Of a DNA stretch of 64,000 bases, positions 58,750 through 64,000 are shown piece after piece. This DNA is from Gammaproteobacteria bacterium (GTDB lineage Bacteria; Pseudomonadota; Gammaproteobacteria; JAGOUN01), in contig JAJOJD010000050.1 in assembly GCA_021208965.1 (NCBI GenBank), forward strand, positions 60,063 through 124,062, in the 5' to 3' direction. Positions within the stretch are counted from its first letter, which is position 1, and each line of letters begins with the position of its first letter. The notes beneath the pieces are model-generated. The model had not been told where the DNA came from and did no database searches. It was given only the letters and a program-made list of their open reading frames with translations. Position numbers and translations under genes: made by a program.

Positions 58750-61113
58750 ATGAAAATTAGCGAAAAATGGTTGCGCTCTTTTGTTGTTACCGATAAGTCC
58801 GTTCAAGAAATTTCTCATTTATTAACCATGCAAGGTCTCGAGGTAGAAGAAATTTTACCGATTGGATTATCCTTGAGTCAGGTTGTTGTCGCAGAAATTT
58901 TATCTGCAGAGAAACATCCCAACGCCGATCGTCTCCGTGTTTGTCAAGTATCGGATGGGTCTGAAATTTTTACTATTGTTTGTGGTGCTCCGAATGCACG
59001 TAGTGGTATTAAAGTAGTGCTCGCAAAAATTGGTGCGGTATTACCTAATATTCGCATAAAAAAATCTAAAATTCGCGATGTTGAATCACAAGGCATGTTA
59101 TGTTCTGTCAGTGAATTAGGATTGGCTGAACAGTCAGAAGGTATCATGGAGTTGCCGAGTGATGCGCCTATCGGAAAACCCCTAGTAGAGTATCTTGATC
59201 TTGATGACAACATTTTAGACATTAGTATTACTCCAAATCGTGGTGATTGTGTAAGTGTGCTTGGAATTGCGCGTGAAGTTGCCGCTGCTCTATCCATGAA
59301 GCCCATTATATTTTCACACGATTTATCGTTCCCCTTTGGAAACGCTCATTCGCCAGTATTGCCTGATGAATGTTTAACCTATATGTTGGCGAAAATAATG
59401 TCTATTGACCCTGCAGTAAAAACGCCTCTGTGGATAACAGAACGCTTGCGGCGAAGTGGGTTACGTCGAGTCAACTTTATCGTTGATGTCACCCAGTATG
59501 TTATGTTGGAATGTGGACAACCATTACATGCGTTTGATGCACAAAAAATTCAGGGTAATGTTGTTGTGCGTTTGGCGACTTCTATGGAAGCGATTGAGTT
59601 ATTAAATGATCTCACCTTGACTTTAGATGAGCACACCTTAGTTATCGCGGATGATTTAGGTCCTATTGCCTTGGCGGGGGTTATGGGTGGTAAGCGAGCG
59701 GCTGTTTCAGAAACAACGGTTGATGTTATCCTAGAGTCTGCACATTTTATTCCAGCCTCTATCGCTCGTACCGCGCGAAAATTTAGAATAAACTCAGATG
59801 CGGCTTATCGTTTTGAACGTGGCGTTGATCCTCAATTGCCCAAAATAGCATTAGCACGAGCGCTTAATTTAATACAGTCTCACCAGGGTGAAACAAAAAC
59901 GCTATCTATTATAGTCTCATCCCCGGTAGAAGGCCAAAAGAGTGTCGCCAAAAATACTATTTTATTGCGTTATGCGAAGCTTGAAAGATTATTAGGCATG
60001 TCGATGAGCGTGAAAAACATACAGCAGTGTTTTCAAGCTTTGAATATTTCGTATGAAGAAGTAGAGGGAGGGTTGCTGGCGACTCCTCCGAGTTATCGTT
60101 TTGACTTGGTGATAGAAGAAGACCTCATTGAGGAAGTGTTACGTTTACAAGGATGTCATCGTGTGTCAGCGATATCGCCACGTGCGCCACTTTCATTACC
60201 ATCGCATTTGCATGATGCGTCTCTTGACGCTGAACGGCTTATTCTGAAAACCCGTGGTTATGATGAAATTATTAGTTATAGTTTTGTCGATGAAAAATTA
60301 CAAGCGCAGTTATATCCTTCTCAAAAACCTATCACATTGATGAATCCTATTTCTCAGGAGATGGGCGTTATGCGTTTGGGGTTATGGACAGGATTATTAT
60401 CGACGTTATTGTATAATCTTAATCGTCAGCAAACACGTGTTCGTTTTTTTGAATGGGGTCTCTGTTTTTCTGGTGATCAGCAATCTAAAAAAATAGCTGG
60501 TTTAAGTTATGGTCGCTTGTATCCAGAATCTTGGCATAACGATGCTACTATAGCGCATTTTTTTGATGTTAAAAATGATGTTGACGCATTGCTGCGTGAA
60601 AATTATAGAATAAACAGTGTCTTTTGTGCATCACATCATCCAGCGTTACATCCGACGCAGACAGCTCAAATCGTTGATTCGACAACGCAGTGTGTTTTAG
60701 GCCAACTGGGCGTATTACATCCTCGTTTAGTCCAATCATTGGAGTTGTCGTATGCGCCTGTGCTTTTTGAAATTGACATCAATGCTTTAAAAAAAGTTCG
60801 CTCTTACCAGTCTTTTGAACCTATTTCAAAGTTTCCTGAAGTGCGTCGTGATTTAGCTTTTTTCGTTCCTCATGATCTTTTGTATCAAACGTTAGCGGAT
60901 AGCATCCAGGAGATTGATAAAAAGCGAATTAAACGTTTATTTGTTTTTGATGTTTATCAAGGTAAACATATTCCTGAAGGGCAAAAAAGTATTGCGATTG
61001 CTATTATTATTCAGGATACGTTAAAAACAATGAGCGATGCGGAAATTGCAGTATTGACAGAAAAAATAATAAATCGAGTACAGGATAAATTCCACGCAAC
61101 ATTAAGGGATTGA
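58750..61113 (+). CDS. pheT: Phenylalanyl-tRNA synthetase beta subunit
   Basis: Beta chain of the tetrameric PheRS, 787 residues, the full length for the family. The N-terminal tRNA-binding (EMAP) domain has EKHPNADRLRVCQVSDG. B3/B4 has the editing site region HAFDAQKIQGN and LAGVMGGKRAAVSE, B5 is EEDLIEEVLRLQG, and the catalytic-like domain has LMNPISQEMGVMR. The C-terminal ferredoxin-fold anticodon domain has FPEVRRDLAFFVP. pheS, nearly always just upstream, is absent here; an OTU-like gene and ffs stand in its place. ihfA follows by 4 bases, as usual. Confidence 0.96.
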   Translation: MKISEKWLRSFVVTDKSVQEISHLLTMQGLEVEEILPIGLSLSQVVVAEILSAEKHPNADRLRVCQVSDGSEIFTIVCGAPNARSGIKVVLAKIGAVLPNIRIKKSKIRDVESQGMLCSVSELGLAEQSEGIMELPSDAPIGKPLVEYLDLDDNILDISITPNRGDCVSVLGIAREVAAALSMKPIIFSHDLSFPFGNAHSPVLPDECLTYMLAKIMSIDPAVKTPLWITERLRRSGLRRVNFIVDVTQYVMLECGQPLHAFDAQKIQGNVVVRLATSMEAIELLNDLTLTLDEHTLVIADDLGPIALAGVMGGKRAAVSETTVDVILESAHFIPASIARTARKFRINSDAAYRFERGVDPQLPKIALARALNLIQSHQGETKTLSIIVSSPVEGQKSVAKNTILLRYAKLERLLGMSMSVKNIQQCFQALNISYEEVEGGLLATPPSYRFDLVIEEDLIEEVLRLQGCHRVSAISPRAPLSLPSHLHDASLDAERLILKTRGYDEIISYSFVDEKLQAQLYPSQKPITLMNPISQEMGVMRLGLWTGLLSTLLYNLNRQQTRVRFFEWGLCFSGDQQSKKIAGLSYGRLYPESWHNDATIAHFFDVKNDVDALLRENYRINSVFCASHHPALHPTQTAQIVDSTTQCVLGQLGVLHPRLVQSLELSYAPVLFEIDINALKKVRSYQSFEPISKFPEVRRDLAFFVPHDLLYQTLADSIQEIDKKRIKRLFVFDVYQGKHIPEGQKSIAIAIIIQDTLKTMSDAEIAVLTEKIINRVQDKFHATLRD

Positions 61114-61117
61114 TAAT

Positions 61118-61430
61118 ATGAGCGCACTGACAAAAGCTGAATTGGTGGACTGGTCTTTTTTTGGAGTTCGGGTTTTCCAAGCAAGAATCAAAAGAATTGG
61201 TGGATGTTTTTTTTGATACGATTTTTTCTTGTTTAGAACAAGGGCATCCATTAAGGATTTCAGGTTTAGGGAATTTTTCTCTCCGTGATAAAGACGCGAG
61301 GATTGGACGCAATCCAAAAACCATGGAAGATGTAGAAATTTCGTGTCGTCGTGTGGTTACCTTTCAACCTTCGATGAAATTAAAGCAACAGTTAGAAAAT
61401 GTTCTATTAGACTTAAGGTCAGATCAGTGA
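61118..61430 (+). CDS. ihfA: Integration host factor alpha subunit, frame broken in a T7 run
   Basis: Sequence-specific DNA-bending protein. The ATG at 61118 gives MSALTKAELVDWSFF and then leaves frame in the T7 run at 61156-61162. Dropping one T gives MSALTKAELVDWSFLEFGF and continues SKQESKELVDVFFD. This aligns without gaps to E. coli IhfA. The body has LRISGLGNFSLRDK, the DNA-minor-groove arm RIGRNPKTMED, and RRVVTFQPS. Without correction the only start would be an internal Met/TTG at 61161, losing the dimerisation helix. It follows pheT, and its stop overlaps a possible GTG of the next gene (GTGA). Confidence 0.88.
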
Positions 61431-61444
61431 GCAGATCTTCTTCT

Positions 61445-62798
61445 ATGTTGTCTCTTGATCGCCAGGCCACCTTAGGTTTATCGCTCATTTATGCTTTTCG
61501 GATGTTGGGCTTATTTATGATTTTGCCCGTCTTTTCAGTATATGCGAGCACATTATCGGCGACGACCCCTTTTTGGGTAGGTGTGACAATTGGTGTCTAT
61601 GGCGTGAGCCAAGTATTGTTGCAAATTCCATTCGGTTGGGCTTCAGATAAGTTTGGGCGAAAGCCCATTATTATGGTTGGGTTGTTGTTCTTTGCTATAG
61701 GCAGCATTGTTGCGGGAAGTTCGACGACTATTTATGGAGTTTTTATTGGTCGAGCCATTCAAGGCGCTGGAGCCGTTTCTAGTGCAACCATGGCATTATT
61801 GAGTGATTTGACGCAAGAAGAAAATCGTACTAAAGCCATGGCTATGATTGGGATGACGATTGGATTGTCGTTTGCGGTTTCAATTGTTCTGGGGCCTCTT
61901 TTGAGTCATTATATCGGTGTAGCGGGAATTTTTTTTTGTGACCGCAGGATTGGCTTTGTGTGGAATAGCATTGTTATACACACTGGTCCCGACACCAAAA
62001 ATTTCGGTGATACATCATGATAGCACGGGGAGTTTATCACAATTACCAACTATTTTTTTTAATAAAATGCTCGCGCAACTTAATATCAGCATTTTGATCC
62101 AGCATGCTATTTTAACGAGTACTTTCGTCGCCATTCCGTTGATTTTTCATCGATTAGAGATTTCTATGTCCGCTCAGTCTATGGTCGCATTACCCCTTAT
62201 TATTCTTGCGTTTGCGATGAGTATTCTCATGATTATGATGGCTGAAGTACGTCGAAAGATTAAACATATTTTTATTGCCTGCGTATTTATTTTATTACTA
62301 TCTGAAATAGGTTGTTGGTTGACAGAGGATGTTGTATCTGGTTTAGTCTTTTTTCTTTTTTTATTTTTTGCTGCTTTTTGTACCCTTGAGGCATTGCTCC
62401 CTTCGATGGTGTCTAAAGTCGCGCCAGCTGGATTGCGCGGTACTGCCATGGGGTTATATGCCACTAATCAATTTCTCGGTATTTTTATTGGCGGGCTATT
62501 AGCGGGTTGGCTGGCTCAGTATTACGCTGTTTCTGTTATTTTTTTGGCAAACGGATTTTTGCTGCTTTTTTGGTTGCTTATCGCTGTTCTGATGAAAGCA
62601 CCGCGTTATTTGACTACTTATATTTTTCCTCTATCTTTTCCATATCCGACGCGTGAACAATGTTTAACTATCTTAGGTGTCGTCGATGCCGCCGTATGTA
62701 CGGATGAGGGTGTTATTTATCTTAAAATAGATAAAGACATCTGTGATGTGAGTACGTTACAATCTCGTTTAGCTGAAAAATTTAGTATTGAGAGGTGA
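61445..62798 (+). CDS. MFS transporter (YajR-like), frame broken in a T9 run
   Basis: Twelve-helix major facilitator with a C-terminal soluble extension. [20 protein letters not shown] opens helix 1, and [17 protein letters not shown] is the loop 2-3 signature. The first frame ends soon after AGIFFCDRR, and the other begins [18 protein letters not shown]. Removing one T from the T9 run (61929-61937) gives [14 protein letters not shown]. The tail [20 protein letters not shown] with [13 protein letters not shown] looks like the small ferredoxin-like domain of YajR. The start may be ATG 61445 or GTG 61427, the latter overlapping the ihfA stop. Substrate unknown. Confidence 0.85.
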
Positions 62799-62802
62799 AA
62801 AT

Positions 62803-63264
62803 ATGGCACGTGGTATTAATAAAGTGATTTTAGTTGGAAATTTGGGGCGTGATCCTGAAACGCGTTATACTCCTGATGGTATGGGGGTGACGAATTTGAC
62901 GTTAGCGACCTCTGAAGCATGGAAAGATAAACAATCGGGTGAAATGCAAGAACGTACAGAATGGCATCGTGTCGTTATGTACGGACGTTTGGCAGAAATT
63001 GCTTCAGAATATTTGAAAAAGGGTGCGAAAATATACGTTGAAGGTAAATTACGAACGAGTAAGTGGCAAGATAAAACCACTGGGGCAGATCGTTATTCAA
63101 CCGATATTATTGCGAATGAAATGCAAATGCTTGATGGAAAAGGAGCCGCTCATACGAGTTCTGGGTACACGACGTCTTCATCTCAATCGGCCTCTCCTCG
63201 TTCAAATGATTTGTCAGATTCTATGCCCATCGGAGAGAACTTCGACGATGATATTCCCTTCTAA
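62803..63264 (+). CDS. ssb: Single-stranded DNA-binding protein
   Basis: OB-fold tetramer of 153 residues. [20 protein letters not shown] and [21 protein letters not shown] match the core. A Ser-rich linker leads to the acidic tail DDDIPF that binds partners such as the HolC subunit encoded here. An upstream in-frame ATG at 62788 exists, but 62803 has the AGAGGTGAAA site and the family start. It begins 4 bases after the MFS stop. Its 3' end overlaps the minus-strand unknown gene by 51 bases. Confidence 0.96.
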   Translation: MARGINKVILVGNLGRDPETRYTPDGMGVTNLTLATSEAWKDKQSGEMQERTEWHRVVMYGRLAEIASEYLKKGAKIYVEGKLRTSKWQDKTTGADRYSTDIIANEMQMLDGKGAAHTSSGYTTSSSQSASPRSNDLSDSMPIGENFDDDIPF

Positions 63265-63855
63265 CGCCTCGGGTGGTGGACAAGCGTCAGGATCTAACAT
63301 GTGAGCTTTTTTATAGAAATCTTCGCAGACGGTTGCAATCTTTGGCTCGTATATGGATACTAATTCCACATCATTATACTCTGTTGGAGAAAAATCTTCG
63401 GGATGGTAGGATTTTATTTTTTTCAGATAGTATTCGATGCTGGTCGCGACTAAAAAGTGTGCTTTTCCGGAAATCAATCTATGTAGTCTTTGGGTGTCGT
63501 CGGGGGAAGAGTTTTCTTCTATCTCTATTAATATATCATATAGTTTGTTGAGTCCTGAAAAATATGCATGATTCTTTAATTGCTTCATCGCTTGAATAAA
63601 TCTCTCTAATATTTGGTTTTGGGGGTAATTTTCTCGCCATGTTTCTGCTTCATGCAGCCAATTTTCGGTGGCGGGCTCAGATTGAATGACATTTTTAAGC
63701 GTTTTAGGAGTGCTGTTTTCCCCGGTGAGCTGGATAAGGTCATCAATATTTTTTTTGGTATATTGAATTTTTTTTATCAACTCTGGTTCAATAGTTTCTC
63801 TATATTTTTCTCTTAGTTGTTGTGATTCTTCAAATAAAATACGTTGTAGATGCAT
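63214..63855 (-). CDS. Unknown 213-residue helical protein
   Basis: Not recognised. It is mostly charged helices ([41 protein letters not shown]) without signal peptide or membrane helix. The C-terminal 17 codons overlap the ssb 3' end on the opposite strand. It is AT-rich and similar in composition to the other unknown genes of the window (5.9-9.6 kb, 34.5-37 kb). It could be a small effector or an adaptor; no direct evidence. Confidence 0.5.
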   Translation of the reverse strand: MHLQRILFEESQQLREKYRETIEPELIKKIQYTKKNIDDLIQLTGENSTPKTLKNVIQSEPATENWLHEAETWRENYPQNQILERFIQAMKQLKNHAYFSGLNKLYDILIEIEENSSPDDTQRLHRLISGKAHFLVATSIEYYLKKIKSYHPEDFSPTEYNDVELVSIYEPKIATVCEDFYKKAHMLDPDACPPPEALEGNIIVEVLSDGHRI

Positions 63856-63879
63856 GAATTGAGTATTTATTAACTCACC

Positions 63880-64000
63880 TTACGCAGCAGCTTTCAGCAA
63901 TTGCAATTCATTGAACATAATTTGATTTGCCTTGAGCAGTAATTTTTGCCGAATTGCAAAGTGATTCATTGAGGTTTTTACCTTCAATAATTCCAACTTG
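63880..64000 (-). CDS. C-terminal end of an unidentified gene (cut by window edge)
   Basis: An open minus-strand frame enters from the right edge and ends with TAA at 63880-63882. The last 39 residues include VKTSMNHFAIRQKLLLK and finish FNELQLLKAAA. Basic and Leu-rich, it could be the end of a transposase, but that cannot be shown from this fragment. Confidence 0.35.
   Translation of the reverse strand, partial: KLELLKVKTSMNHFAIRQKLLLKANQIMFNELQLLKAAA

Overview
This window is a stretch of chromosome from a gammaproteobacterium. The housekeeping genes (pyrG, dapE, miaB, xseA, ruvB, gltX, thrS, pheT-ihfA, ffs-dnaX-ybaB-recR, nadB, ssb) and the outer-membrane lipoproteins LolB and BamD fit that class. 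The DNA leans AT-rich. Several traits point to a host-associated, protist-linked bacterium of the Legionella/Coxiella kind: a eukaryote-type ecto-NTPDase with a C-terminal membrane anchor, several large AT-rich proteins without recognisable bacterial domains, an OTU-like/UIM-like protein, a HAD-like effector-type protein, and AAA-ATPase genes of the mobile type. The lineage is an inference; no rRNA is present.

Layout. 1-5.9 kb: 5' part of pyrG, an AAA-ATPase/PD-(D/E)XK gene, a tRNA-Ala/tRNA-Glu pair behind a near-consensus promoter, dapE, and miaB (frameshifted). 5.9-9.6 kb: two large unknown proteins in one transcription unit. 9.8-14.1 kb: an arn-like operon (arnT, arnE, arnB, decarboxylase-only arnA, small lipoprotein). 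14.1-19.5 kb: holC, a HAD-like protein, xseA, an inositol-monophosphatase-family gene, lolB, ruvB. 19.5-24.9 kb: a broken two-domain glycosyltransferase, coaX, a CHMI-like isomerase, gltX, wrbA. 25-30.8 kb: ecto-NTPDase, broken putA, a Kef-type antiporter. 30.8-39.3 kb: thrS, decayed hipBA, an 811-residue unknown protein, an MFS transporter, rmuC. 39.4-46.5 kb: bamD, then a decaprenyl-phosphate-arabinose-type set (UbiA-family transferase, DprE1-like, DprE2-like) interrupted by an ATPase gene, rlmJ and a flavoprotein. 46.5-52.4 kb: FadL, an L,D-transpeptidase, and a capsule/EPS export block (Wzc-like, Wza-like, UDP-glucuronate epimerase). 52.4-64 kb: nadB, a PLD-family protein, recR-ybaB-dnaX-ffs, the OTU-like gene, pheT-ihfA, an MFS transporter, ssb, an unknown gene, and a partial gene at the edge.

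Cell-surface chemistry is a shared theme. The arn-like operon, the DprE-type pathway, the Wza/Wzc export pair, UDP-glucuronate epimerase, the double-domain glycosyltransferase, FadL and the L,D-transpeptidase all act on the envelope. The second theme is likely host interaction: NTPDase, OTU-like/UIM protein, MIF4G-like helical protein and HAD-like protein.

A striking property is the density of broken reading frames. miaB, arnE, lolB, the glycosyltransferase (three breaks), putA (two), hipA, rmuC, wza, ihfA and an MFS gene each need a one-base correction, mostly in or near A/T homopolymers. dnaX and hipA also carry in-frame stops. Since dnaX and lolB are normally essential, sequencing error, polymerase slippage on homopolymers and true gene decay must be separated by looking at reads. 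Coordinates for these genes are given for the rejoined gene. Once they are rejoined, no gene-free stretch exceeds about 300 bases, and I see no CRISPR array, rRNA or complete insertion sequence.
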